Assembly (NCBI GenBank): GCA_025403435.1
Contig: CM046341.1
Span: 18,003,460-18,067,459 of the forward strand
Source of the DNA: Artocarpus heterophyllus
Taxonomy: Eukaryota; Streptophyta; Magnoliopsida; Rosales; Moraceae
Length of the DNA: 64,000 nucleotides
Direction of reading: 5' to 3'
Shown: in pieces, positions 33,485 through 45,160 of the stretch
Position numbering within the stretch: the stretch's first letter is position 1
Layout of the letters: every line of letters starts with the position of its first letter
Position numbers and translations under genes: made by a program
Notes under the pieces: model-generated
What the model was told of the DNA's origin: nothing
Seen by the model: only the letters and a program-made list of their open reading frames with translations
The model's database searches: none

Positions 33485-35600
33485 TTGAATTCACTCCTTG
33501 CAAGTCATCAAGACGGGACAGAGGCCGATGGTGGCAACAATGGTGCACACATGGGGTCCTTGCAGCTACTCAATGTGATCCAATCTACTCCCAAGACCCA
33601 AGCGAAAGGCCTACTCTTTGTGAACGTGTCCATTGGAGGAAAACCAACGGTAGCCATGCTTGACACAGGTGCGACCCATAACTTTTTCTCGATCGAAGAA
33701 GCCCAAAGGTTAGGAGTTAAGGCGACTGGTGGAGGGGGCTCCATCAAGGCAGTTAATTCAGCTGCCCAACCCACTCATGGCATAGCTCGAGGAGTTAAGA
33801 CCAGCATGGGAGCCTGGTCCGGACATATGGACTTCTCTGTCGTTCCAATGGATGACTTTAGGGTTGTCTTGGGATTGGAATTCTTGGATCAAGTCAAAGC
33901 ATTCCCAGTACCATTCGCCAACAGCATGTGCATCATGGACGACGATAAGGCTTGTGTGGTACCAACAACAAGGACCAACAAGCAAGACATAAAGGTGCTC
34001 TCGGCAATGCAATTTAAGAAAGGCATCCGAAGGGATGAGGAAAGCTATTTGGCTATTCTTAAGGAGCATGATGATGAAGAGCAAGGGCCACTAGAAGTCG
34101 AGCCAATGGAGGTAGCAGCTGTCCTCGAGGAGTTCAAGGACGTTGCACCAGCGGAGTTACCAAAGAAGCTACCACCAGGGAGGGAGGTAGACCATCAGAT
34201 CGAGTTGGAACCAGGAACAAAGCCACCAGCCATGGGTGCATATCGTATGGCACCACCAGAATTGGCGAAACTAAGAAGACAACTCAAGGAGTTACTTGAT
34301 GCAGGGTTCATCAGGCCTTCCAAAGCCCCATTCGGCGCACCAGTCCTGTTCCAGAAGAAGAAGGATGGTTCCTTGCGCATGTGCATCGACTACAGGGCTC
34401 TCAACAAGATCACTGTAAAAAACAAATACCCCATTCCTCTGATTGCTGACCTATTTGATCAACTAGGTCATGCCCGATACTTCTCAAAGTTAGATCTTCG
34501 CTCGGGGTATTACCAAGTTCGCATAGCCGAATGAGACGAACCAAAGACCACATGTGTTACAAGGTACGGGTCTTATGAATTCTTGGTTATGCCATTTAGA
34601 CTAACCAATGCACCTGCTACATTCTGTACTTTGATGAACAAGTTGTTCCATCCGTATCTCGATCAATTTGTGGTCGTCTATTTGGACGACATAGTGGTGT
34701 ATAGCAAGACCTTGGAAGAGCACGTGCAACACTTGAGAGAGGTGTTTAAGGTGCTACGAGACAACGAGCTATACATCAAGAAGGAGAAGTGTTCCTTTGC
34801 CAAGCCGGAGGTAGTCTTCTTGGGGCACAAGATCAAGGATGGCCAACTAATGATGGAGGACGACAAGGTGCATGCAATCCAAACTTGGGAGCCACCAACC
34901 AAGGTACATGAGGTGCGATCATTTCTTGGGCTAGTAAACTACTACCGCCGTTTTATCAAGAGTTATTCGGCGAGGGCTACTCCACTAACCGACCTTCTCA
35001 AGAAAAACAAAGCATGGGACTGGACAGAGCAGTCCCATGAGAAGTGTCAAAAGGCCTTTGAAGATCTTAAGAAAGCAATCAGTGAGGAGCCCGTACTCAG
35101 CCTACCCAACCACACCAAACCATATGAGGTACACACAGATGCCTCAGACTTTGCCATAGGAGGCGTTCTTATGCAAGAAGGACACCCAATTGCTTACGAA
35201 AGCCGAAAGCTCAATGAGACTGAACGACGCTACACCGTACAAGAGAAAGAGATGATAGCCGTCGTCCATTGCCTTAGAGTGTGGCGCCACTATCTACTTG
35301 GGTCAAAGTTCGTGATAATGACGGACAACATTGCAACAAGCTACTTCCAGACCCAAAAGAAACTCAGTCCAAAGCAAGCTAGATGGCAAGACTTCTTGGC
35401 TGAATTCGATTATGTCATGGAGTACAAGCCAGGAAGGGTGAATATGGTAGCTGATGCGCTGAGTCGAAAGGCCGAGCTATCGAGCATCTCTCAAGTCACT
35501 AGCCCACTATTAAGCAAAATCAAGGAGGGACTAAAGGCGGACCCTCAAGCACAAAGTATCATCGCCTTGGCGAACGAGGCAAAACACGAAGGTTTTGGCT
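33485..35600 (+). pseudogene. Chromovirus protease, reverse transcriptase and RNase H
   Basis: In phase with the knuckle, 33485-34534 carries the protease ([12 protein letters not shown], catalytic Asp codon 33662-33664) and the RT N-terminus ([31 protein letters not shown]). A TGA at 34532-34534 interrupts the conserved AE.DEPKT phrase. The same phase resumes as 34583-35600: palm with YLDDIVVYS, thumb, then RNase H with HTDASDFAIGGVL, RKLNETERRYTVQEKEMIAV, MTDNIA and DALSRK near 35465. All catalytic Asp boxes are present. Gly in VMPFGLTNAP is Arg here. The frame ends at a TAG (35598-35600) after a one-base loss near 35595. Confidence 0.9.
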
Positions 35601-36970
35601 AGCTGATGACATCCTCTACACCAAGGGCAACCGAATGTACGTACCAAAGTGGGCCAATTTGAGGAAAGACTTAATAAAGGAGTGTCATGACCCCTTATGG
35701 GCGGGCCACCCAGGTATGAAGCGCACACTTGCTCTCTTGAAGTCTGTCTACTATTGGCCCGACATGCGAGATGGGGTCGAGGAATATGTGAGGACCTGCC
35801 TTGTTTGCCAACAAGATAAGGTAGTCCAACAGCAACCAGGTGGCATGCTCAACCCACTACCCATTCCAGAGAGGCCATGAAAGCGTCTCTATGGACTTCA
35901 TCACCTGCCTGCCGAAGTCCGATGGATGTGGAAGCATCATGGTCGTGGTGGACAGGTTTAGCAAGTATGCAACCTTTATTGCAGCGCCAACTGACTGCAC
36001 CGCAGAAGAGGCAGCCAGACTATTCCTTCGCAACGTAGTCAAACTTTGGGGCGTTCCAACAAGCATCATCAGTGACCGAGACCCTCGTTTTACTGGAAGG
36101 TTTTGGACGGAGCTGTTCAAGATGCTAGGGTCAGACTTGAACTTCTCAACAAGCTTCCATCCGCAAAGCGACGGCCAAACAGAACGCATCAATGCTCTTT
36201 TGGAGCTCTACTTGCGGCACTATGTGAGTGCCAATCAACGGGACTGGGCCAAGCTTTTAGATGTTGCACAATTTTCCTACAACTTGCAACAAAGTGAGGC
36301 CACCAACAAGAGTCCTTTTGAGATCATCATGGGACAACAGCCAACAACTCCTCTTTCCCTTGCCACTCGCTATGAAGGGAAGAGCCCTGCTGCATTCAAA
36401 TTTGCTAAGTCATGGCATGAGCAGGCAGAACTAGCTCGGGCATCATTGCACAAAGCGGCGAAGCGCATGAAGAAATGGGCCGACAAGAAGAGGAGGCACG
36501 TAGAGTTTAAGGAAGGAGACCTTGTCTTAGTAAAGCTTTTGCCACAACAATTCAAGACATTCAGGAAGGTCCACAAGGGTCTAATACGCAAGTATGAAGG
36601 ACCTTTCGAGGTAATCAAACGGGTAGGTAAGGTCTCATATAAACTCCACCTCCCACCCAAGCTAAAGATTCATCCAGTCTTCCATGTAAGTATGCTCAAA
36701 CCATACCATGAAGACATGGAAGATCCAGCAAGGGGAGTCTCCCATCGAGCACCCACAGCCGTGGTCACCTCCTTTGACAAAGAGGTGGACGAAATACTAG
36801 CGGATCGAGTCATCCGAAGATGAGGCGTACCAAGCTACAAGGAGTACTTTATCAAATGGAAGGGACTGCCGGACACCGAGGCTAGCTGGGAAACTGAGGA
36901 GGCACTTTGGCAATTCAAAGATCGGATCCAACAATACCATGAGGACGTGACGAGGGCGTCACGAGCATAG
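35601..36970 (+). pseudogene. Chromovirus integrase with C-terminal chromodomain
   Basis: 35635-35880 holds the zinc-binding HHCC region (ECHDPLWAGHPG...CLVCQQDK). One base is missing near 35879 in a Trp codon, and the phase changes to that of 35890-36823: SMDFITCLPKSDG, VVVDRFSKYATFI, SDRDPRFTG, HPQSDGQTERIN, which give the DDE triad. Then come GDLVLVKL and HPVFHVSMLKPY of the C-terminal region. A TGA at 36821-36823 (RVIRR.GVPSY) is followed in phase by a chromodomain (EYFIKWKGLPDTEASWE, about 36840-36900) and the true end TAG at 36968-36970. Chromodomains steer chromovirus integration by reading histone marks; here the stop would remove it from the protein. Confidence 0.9.
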
Positions 36971-36981
36971 GTGGGGGAGAA
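36971..36981 (+). other. Polypurine tract of the chromovirus
   Basis: GTGGGGGAGA ending one base before the 3' LTR, directly after the polyprotein stop; primer for plus-strand synthesis. Confidence 0.85.
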
Positions 36982-37494
36982 TGTCACGCCCCGCCAAGCC
37001 ACGAGGAGGCCACACACTTGTCTTGGGCGTTTTTGGGGGAAAGCATAGCCCAAGTGAGATTCTAGAAGGGTCCAGACTGATCTACAATGTTCTGCAGCAT
37101 TCCAGGAGGTTCCAGCACAGTCTAGAAGCATCCTGATGAATCTAGCAGATCCTGGAAGACTCAAGACTGCTCTAGAACTCTCTAGAATATTTTATTTGTA
37201 AATATCTTCCACACTTTGCTAGAACATTCTAGATAGTAAATAGTAGCCGTTAGATCGTTGTAAAGATCAATGTAATCTAGACCGTCCATTAGTTGGGAGG
37301 ATGGCTATAAATAGGACCATCCCCTTCATTTGTAAAGCATCCAAAGAAATCCAAGAAAAGCCTTTCCAAAGTTCTCCTTGTTTTCTCTTGTGTTCCCTTG
37401 TGTTCAAGGCGACAGCGTGAGTGAGTTAGGCTGACTTAGCATCGAGGCATTGCTAAGGCCGCACGAGTAGCTTGGAGAAAGTAAGCTTGTGACA
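36982..37494 (+). repeat. 3' LTR of the chromovirus
   Basis: 513 bp, same length as the 5' LTR with about ten substitutions and no indel; starts TGTCACGCC and ends CTTGTGACA with the canonical terminus. Flanked by TTAGGG. Confidence 0.93.
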
Positions 37495-39167
37495 TTAGGG
37501 TTCAAAATCAAAGATTGGATTAAGAACAATTTGAACGTAGTTGATAAAACTACTACCTATAAACAAAAATAGAAAGAACATGGCGTTAGACCATTCAACC
37601 CATGAACTAGGACCATCAACGGGAGCTTTTGTTTCAAAATGTTGATGATAGAGACCCATGATATAAAAAAAAAACCTAAGAACCCTATTTAGTTAAGATT
37701 AAGATGACAAGAAGAGAGTGAAACAAGCATATGATGCCTCATTGAATAAGTTCGTAGCTCTTAATCTGGCTCAGACTTGAAAATGAGATATAATAGGAGT
37801 AAAAGATGATCTAGGAAGGCTATTGAAACCTAATATAGAACTTTTCCCAGAAGTAGTAAGGAAGCCTTAGAACGACATAGGACATTAAAGTGGCCTAGAA
37901 AGAAGGAACATGTAGCCAACTATAGACACGAAATACACATTTAGAGAAGGTTAAGACACATCATGAATGTTTCTATAATGGAAACAAGATTGATTAGAAT
38001 CCCAAATAAGAGATAAGCTTTACGAATTGTAAAATGCCATAAGATAGCGTACGCATGATTATGCCATTGAATAAGTTGACACAGTTAAGGCTAGAATGAC
38101 ACCTATTTTCTAAAGAAATAGGTCCTCAAAAGACTAGAATTTCAATCTCAAGGTGGGTAGAACTTAGACAAGACTTTAATAAATCTCTTACAAGTTAAGG
38201 GAAATGGTATAGTTTTACTCTTCTAGAACCATTTAATAGCAAAAGATTTAGATCTAGAATGATTTCTTATCCATAAATAGGCCGTGAAAACTATAAAACT
38301 GCCCAAGCATTTAGGTATGCTATGGTAGCATGTCCTAGATTCTAGCATAAGTACAAGTAAAGGAAATCAATAGTACAATTTTATACACTATGAAAACTTA
38401 TTTGCCTTGATATGTTGCGATAATTTGCCGAGATTTCTAGAATAAGCCCGCCTATGGAGACTATGGTACGACCTCCATATGTCAAAAGACTCAGTGTACC
38501 CCATTATATAGTATCGCAGTGGGATTTTCTGCTAGAAGAAAAAATAAAACCTCCAAATTACCTTTAAGAAACTAAAAGAAATCACTATAAGACACACTAG
38601 TTTCGATTAGAAACGTTAGAACGATTTAGATAATCAAGTAGAAGTTAGAAGATTCCTCATGACCAACAGAGGGGTTACATGAGCAAAACCATGAAATACA
38701 CTATGAATATGAAAAATAGGAACGAATTCCCTCTTACTCGCACACCTAAGGGGGAGCTAGATATGTATGAAAGAAATATGAGAAGGTAAATTCAACTGTT
38801 ATGAACCCTTAGAAGTTTTGAAACAAGTAGATAAACAAGTTTAGATAATCATTACCACTTGTTCGGATGATTGGATGATAAAAACCTATAAATTGAGTAA
38901 TAAAAAGATGAACTTTTTGGCCAGTTTCTATGTACTAGATCATGATCTGGATGCAGATATGCAACCAAAGATACAAAATAAGATTAGTACAACTCTTGGA
39001 ACCATAGAAATATACCCTTAGGAAAATGAGGTCATATTTCCATATCAAGATACTTGGGGTGGAATAGCTAAAAGAAAGGAAACCCCATGATGTTAAGTTA
39101 CAGAGCCGTAGGATACCCCTAGTTTATCCTAATTTTTGAGGACAAAAATTTTACAAGCCAAGTAGAT
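37495..39167 (+). pseudogene. Eroded internal region (right part) of the outer gypsy
   Basis: About 1.7 kb without open frames. Just before LTR2 the plus strand reads TTTATCCTAATTTTTGAGGACAAAAATTTT (two blocks), similar to the F-E-D-K-x-L end of many plant gypsy polyproteins, then the degraded polypurine stretch and TATAATGACC. From its position it should be integrase C-terminus and 3' UTR; no catalytic motif is readable. Confidence 0.4.
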
Positions 39168-39768
39168 TATAATGACCGAAAAAATCCAAGAATTAATAAG
39201 AATGATTAATTAAGGATTTTTTCATAATTACTCCATTACGTACTTGAGAAAATATAAGTTTAGAATTTATTAACACGCAAATTTGAAGGCCTTAATAGTT
39301 ATAAGACTTTAGAAATCAATAATATTATGAATGCACAAATTTATGTGCCTTACTTATGAAACATGTAACAAATATAATGTCATGATAGCACACTTAAATA
39401 ATTAAAAATAATTATTTATATGCTAAACTAAAAGTTTATGATTCAATAATTTCATTTATGAGCCAAAGTAGTGACATTTATAGGGATCTCAATTAGAATA
39501 TTTAATTGAGATTATTTGATTAAAAAGTAGAATTTTCAACTTATTATGATTATATGGAAATTCTTATATAATATAAGTTTAATAGGAGAAACCTAGATCA
39601 ATAATGATCATCAACTCAATACCCTAAATTCCAAAATGATGAGTATAAAGCCTAAATATGCAAAAATTGATCTCGATTTTTATAAGATCACAAGACATGA
39701 CAAGAATGCACGATATTTTGTACATTCATAGTAAATTACTTGCCAATGTAATTAACTATATGACATTT

Positions 39769-39805
<37 letters not shown>

Positions 39806-39806
39806 T
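39769..39806. repeat. (AAT)n/(ATT)n self-complementary microsatellite
   Basis: About seven AAT units followed by about five ATT units, so the tract can fold on itself. The equivalent LTR1 tract (about 24001-24030) is shorter and interrupted. Confidence 0.85.
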
Positions 39807-40647
39807 GACGAGCCTTTAAGGCAATATGATTTCATAAATTGATTACTTTGAAATCCATAATGTGATTAAGAAAAAGATTAAAAATGTCCATATATTGGAT
39901 GAAGACCATAAATGGCTTTTTATGTAAAATAGTTCAGGTTATAACATAAAGCACGAAATTATGCTAAGTTTAGAATTTTAATTTAGTTGATGTATTGTTA
40001 GTCAATTCAAATTACAAACAATAAACTATTATAAATTTCAACCATTATTTTTATAACAAAACTAAAAGTTAATGATACGGAAATTTGTATAATATATGAC
40101 TATCATTTTTATGATAAAATTATAAGTTTATAATTTGCTCTAATATTAGGTTTAAAACTATTAAAAGAGAAGATTTACAATGGGAAATATATGTTTTATT
40201 TACTAATTAATGTCTTACAATTTTAGAATTTATGAAAATGTTATTTTGATCAAGAAATCACATTTTAAGTGTTAATCAAAGTTCTTAAATACAAAAATAT
40301 TATTTTTAGGAAATAAATACATACATGGTGAAATTTGTGAATTAGTGATTTTAAAGATAATACTCTCAAAGTTATCTTGCCATAATAAAATCATAAAATT
40401 CATACAGAATGAATAAATTAATGGAGATGATATTATGATAGTATGGAGATTGTAATAAGACAATGATACAACGAGAGAATTAGAATATATGTCATTATGT
40501 TTTTAAAGAATAAAAATATAACAGTTTTAAAAGTTATAGTTATGTTAACAGAAATTTCAAGTTTGCAGACAAAAAATTTGATCAAACCAACCATGGCATA
40601 GTATAGATGTCAAAGACCACCAATAGCGTCTATAAATGTATGAAACG

Positions 40648-40755
40648 TAGCAAAAAGGGGGGATCACACAAAAAAAAAATCAAATTTTTGCACTCTCTAA
40701 ATATAGCAAGAAGGGGGGATCACACGAAAAATTAGATTTTCACTCTCTTTATACT
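40648..40755. repeat. LTR2-specific tandem duplication, unit about 56 bp
   Basis: TAGCAAAAAGGGGGGATCAC...CACTCTCTAAATA (40648-40703) is repeated as TAGCAAGAAGGGGGGATCAC...CACTCTCTTTATA (from 40704). LTR1 has one unit only (from about 24904). It lies just downstream of the TATA box. Confidence 0.7.
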
Positions 40756-41729
40756 TTCTCTCTCCTCTAACTCCTGTCAAGTTTCGATGTCTATTTTTGA
40801 CATCTCCTGCACCAACGAGAAGCTCTCAATGAGCTAGTTCCAATGAGGTGCTATGTAGACTGTAACCCTGTTAGAATAGTCCGCAATCGCCAGTCAAAGC
40901 TATGAAAAATCCATTTCTTCTTAACATGATTTCTCTGTTGTTTGACCACCAATCAACAAGATCTTGGTATTTGTAGACTCAGCTCGGTGAGTAGAACAAA
41001 ATGTAGTAGGTGATGCCGCTTGATTTTGGCCAGTGAAGCCTCGCTAGAGTTGCCTTTTGCCACCCTTCAAGCCACTATGGACCCCATCGTTTATGGTAGC
41101 GGTGCACCGCACCGCCGCCACCGTTCGACTTAGAGGGCGACGGGGAGGGAGAACCCCTACACAATTCTACCTTTTAGATAATCGAGTGAGGAAGTTCAAT
41201 GAGCGCCATCGAGCATCGCCATGGGGCATGTCGTCCTTGCCTCTTCCTCTGTCATTGGGTCTAATTGTCGTTCGTAGCACACTCAAAGGAGGACAGGGAA
41301 GATTTTTCCCCACCTAATTTCATGACCTAACTAACTTTCACTGGAGTTTGGGGTCCAACACCATCAATCAATGCGGCAGCCACTATCATGACCCCGTAGC
41401 CTAAAATTGGTTGGGGAAAATGACTCAGAGGATCACGACAAAACTAATCCTTGACCAATTTCATGAAATCTCCATTGGAGGACCACAATAGGTCTCCGCC
41501 TTTGTGTGCCACCTTGAGGCACATGGGACCGTCATTCTAGTTAGCGGTGAAGTACACCACCATCGTCATTATGCTCAGACAGCCATGAGGAATGAAACCC
41601 CTAAGCCAATTTGGCCAAACCACTGTTGGAAGTTTAGAATTGAAGTTGCCATTTGTCCCAAATTTCACCACTTCAATTGGCATAGTTAGAGGTCAAATTG
41701 TGTGAAATGGAGGCTACCATCAAACTTAG

Positions 41730-43654
41730 TGTCTGAAAAATAATACACAGTAGAATTTTAAAAATTTGTCTTAACAAAGTGTTTTCCAAAACACAAGTTT
41801 GGCACACTATATGCGTAAATTAACTAGATCTTACAAACCTTTGTTTGCCAAAAAAGCTCCGCAATCGATGAAGAGAAAAAGACGTTGTAGAAGGCCTTTT
41901 TTGCTATTCTCTATCTGCGACCGGTATATGTGTGGGTACACTCGTACAACTCTTCACCAGGTGACTCTACTTCCAACCAATTGAGAAAACCCAAAGCTAG
42001 TGTTCATGATTTCTGAACAAGTGCTCTTAGGAAGTTTCAGAGTCTTAGCATCAGAGTCTCACTCTTAATCTCTTAATTGATCTAAATAACAATAAGTTTC
42101 ACTCCCCTTTTTATAGAGGTTAGGTCCAAGGGTTAGTCCTTATTAGATAAGGCCTCAAAAATTTGAATTAAAATCAATATCAGATAAAATTCGTGTGAAA
42201 ATACATGATCTATTGATCGCTCAGTTGCTAGGCCGAACTGGTAGATCAGCTTGTTGAAGTTACTCCATCGGTGGGCCAAATTGGAAGACCGACATGCCAA
42301 ACTTATGATAAATGATCCCTGCAAATCTTTATTTTCCACCTGAGATTCTTGAGATAGAGCCTCAGTTTTAATTCAAATAACCCAATAGAAAAGTTATCTG
42401 ATTAAAACAGTCATATCTAAGATAATATCTAGGAAAATAAATATTTCTAATAATTCAACAAGTTTATCTTGAATTAATTTATTCAAAATTAATTCAACCA
42501 ATAAACAGACATGAATTACCTAATCTGATAATTGAACCAATCTGATAATTTGACACAAGTCACCAATTATTAGAAAAGCACGCTATATCGTTACAGGATT
42601 TTTTATGAGCTAGCAAAAGTGACCTGATGAACCTATATAGTTCAAGCTCTCGATAATTATCAAACCCAATATCCTAAATATACAGTTTATAATTATCAAC
42701 TCCAACGCTATTCCACTAAAAGCTCAGAGCTGCACTCTCAAACTATATAGAATTACGAAGCCCCTATAGCTAAGTCTCCATGACATATCATAATGGATTG
42801 TATCCCCATAGGATTATCTATAATCGACTTAAGGATAAATTCTATCTTACCTTCTCAATTATTTTTATCTTACGTTCCATTAACTCACCATTAGAAAACT
42901 TACTATCCAAAGATGGTCTACCATTCGGTTACACCTATGTATCCAAATGGTTGAGCGCTCTAGTTTTTTAATTATAGGATAACGGATATAAGAGGGTATT
43001 AACTACTCCTAAAGAGGAGCTATGGATTCCATATCTATGAATAACAGGTCTACGCTATCAAGAGTCATACCTCCAATGTACCGGCATACGTACCAATAAA
43101 TAATGTGAATGTCACCCTTTTGGTACATTAAAAGACATAAGTCAAGACAATGGGCCCACTATTTATCTTAGGATTAAGATACAATACATATGATTATCTA
43201 AAGTGAATCAATTTGCCGAGACAGAATTATTAATCCAAATCAATTCATTTTATGTCCCAATCCAACACATCGTCACCTATAACAATGCGCCAATGTTTCT
43301 ATTCGCGGAGTCCTCCTTCGACGGCCAAGACAAACCATCTCCCGTTAGGGATATAGATAACATAACAACCTTTGCATGAATAAAGTGCCCAACTTTATTC
43401 CTTTGATTGTGGATCTTGTGATTTAGACCGTCACCTTAAGAATCGTGTTTTTTGCATAATCTATCCATCATATGCCCAATTCTTAAAAGTTTAGACCGAT
43501 AGTCTTAGACTTTTCTTTGCTTAACATATATTCAACAAATATGAACATAAAGAGGACAAGATTTGGTATATAAATAATAAATAAATTCTTTATTGATAGA
43601 AATGTCTCCAAAAACATATTACATTTTTACTCCTTAGGGTATACATGTCCAACA
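41730..43654 (-). repeat. 3' LTR of copia 2
   Basis: Starts TGTCTGAAAAATAA (canonical TGTTGGAAAAA) and ends ACATGTCCAACA. It aligns with the other family LTRs; the GC dyads (about 42221-42302) are mutated. Confidence 0.85.
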
Positions 43655-44400
43655 ATCTCCCACTTGCACTAAGTGAGTAAATATGACAAATCTCGCATCC
43701 CCATAGCTTTCACATGCCTCTCGAAGACTCTCCCAGTAAGTGTCTTCGTGAATGGATTAGCTAAATTGTCCTCTAATTTGCACATAGTTACATACCCGCC
43801 TTCTAGGAAGTCCTTCATCACATGATACTTGCAGTCAATATGCTTACTCTTCTTGTGAAATCTTGGTTCCTTAGCATTAGTTACTGCTGCACTATTATCA
43901 CAATACAGCGATACCGCCTTATCCATACCAGGAACTACCTCAAGATCCCCAAGGGACTTGTAGAGCCACACTACTTCTTTCAAAGCATCACTAGCTGCCA
44001 CATACTCGGCCTCCATCATTGAATCCAAAGTGCAATCTTGCTTCACACTTCTCCAACTGATGGCACCGCCACCCAGAGTAAATGCAAAATTAGAAGTCCC
44101 CTCAAATCCAGACAAAATTAGAAATTTGAATCAGTGTATCCTAGAGGAGTTAAGTCCTCACCCGAATACACAAGCATATACCCTCGAGTCCTTCTCAGGT
44201 ACTTGAAAATGTGCTTGACTGTAACCCAATGGTTCTATCCTTGATCCGCCTGAAATCGGCTTACAATCCTGACCGCATAACAAATATCCGGTCGTGTGCA
44301 AAGTATGGCATACATAAGACTACCCACTGCCGAAGCATAAGGCATCTTCTTCATGTATTCTCATTCTTCCTCAGACTTTGGAGAGTCTTTTAGAAAGTGT
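43655..44400 (-). pseudogene. RNase H of copia 2
   Basis: Frame 44115-43669 reads LGGGAISWRSVKQDC, EAEYVAASDALKEVVWL, LYCDNSAAVTNAKEP, HKKSKHIDCKYHVMKDF, and ends NPFTKTLTGRVFERHVKAM plus DLSYLLT, a complete C-terminus. The stop is followed directly by the polypurine tract (ACTTAGTGCAAGTGGGAGATT on the minus strand). Upstream, the connection segment to 44400 is frame-broken (stops near 44130 and 44250). His-Ile-Asp and the Asp/Glu positions are kept. Confidence 0.8.
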
Positions 44401-44449
44401 AATTCCAAACCTAAATGGTTACCCACCTTTCTTGGAATCCTACATTGCA

Positions 44450-45130
44450 AACCTCCTGAGAATCTTATCTATGTAACCGAACTAGGACAAAGCTATCATT
44501 TTGTTCTTCCTTCTAGATACCGAGAACAAAATTAGCCTTACCCAAGTCTTTCATGTCAAACTGGTTTGTCAACCATAACTTGATCGATGACAACGTCCTA
44601 ATGTCATTGCCAATTAGTAGAATGTCATCTACATAAAGCAGTAGAAAAACCACCTTCTCATCCCTAATGTGTTTGTACACACATGGTTCGTTCACATTTT
44701 GTGCAAACCCATAAGTCTTCATCACTTGATCAAATCTTATATTCTAAGAACGGAAAGCCTGCTTAAACCTTGAACTTTAGCAGCTTACCTCCTGACCCTT
44801 GACCTTGAACTTGTCTGGTTGCTCCATATATATGGACTCATCAAGATAGCCATTTAAGAAAGCTGTCTTGACATCCATCTGTCAAATCACGTAGTTAAGA
44901 GCGGCAGCTATGGACAAGAGAATATGGATGGACTTAAGCATAGTTATAGGCGAAAAGGTCTCCTTGTAATCGATTCCTTCCTTTTACGTGTATCCCTTAG
45001 CTACCAGTCTAGCCTTAAAGGTTTCGACCTTTCCATCAACTCTTCTCTTTCTCTTGTAGATCTACTTACACCCTATGGGTTTTACGCCTTTGGGAAGATC
45101 CATAAGCTCCCAAACCCGACTAGTCTCCAT
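44450..45130 (-). pseudogene. Reverse transcriptase of copia 2
   Basis: Frame 44725-44513 has LLYVDDILLIGNDI, the intact catalytic box, followed by LWLTNQFDMKDLGKANFVLGI. Upstream to 45130, pieces such as MDVKTAFLNGYLDES (about 44870-44830) and the GCK.IYKRKR region (about 45080-45040) can be read between stops. A block around 44770-44790 is deleted in the YGLKQ segment. Confidence 0.75.
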
Positions 45131-45160
45131 AGACTTCATCTTTGTGTTCATGGCCTCTGT

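Larger units (their letters stand above)
31744..37494 (+). mobile_element. Young Ty3/gypsy chromovirus, near complete
   Basis: A 5751-bp element with two 513-bp LTRs (31744-32256, 36982-37494), TGTCACGCC...GTGACA termini, a tRNA-Met primer site, a polypurine tract and one gag-pol polyprotein ending in a chromodomain. The LTRs differ at about ten positions (about 2 percent). The flanks share TTAG (31740-31743 and 37495-37498); a 5-bp TSD would need one mismatch (CTTAG/ATTAG or CTTAG/TTAGG). Gene order gag-PR-RT-RH-INT-chromodomain identifies a chromovirus; the short LTRs and the domain's sequence suggest the Galadriel or Reina side, an inference. Four in-frame stops and three frame shifts disable this copy. 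Confidence 0.92.
39168..41729 (+). repeat. LTR2 of the outer gypsy, left part
   Basis: It begins TATAATGACCGAAAAAATCC and aligns with LTR1 from 39213 onwards (CATAATTACTCC... = 13811). At 39216-39275 it passes through the site that in LTR1 is occupied by copia 1, without any insertion. It contains an (AAT)n/(ATT)n block, a local 56-bp duplication and the GC-rich tract. It is cut at 41729 (…AAACTTAG) by copia 2 and resumes at 56318 about 500 bases further along the LTR. Confidence 0.75.
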
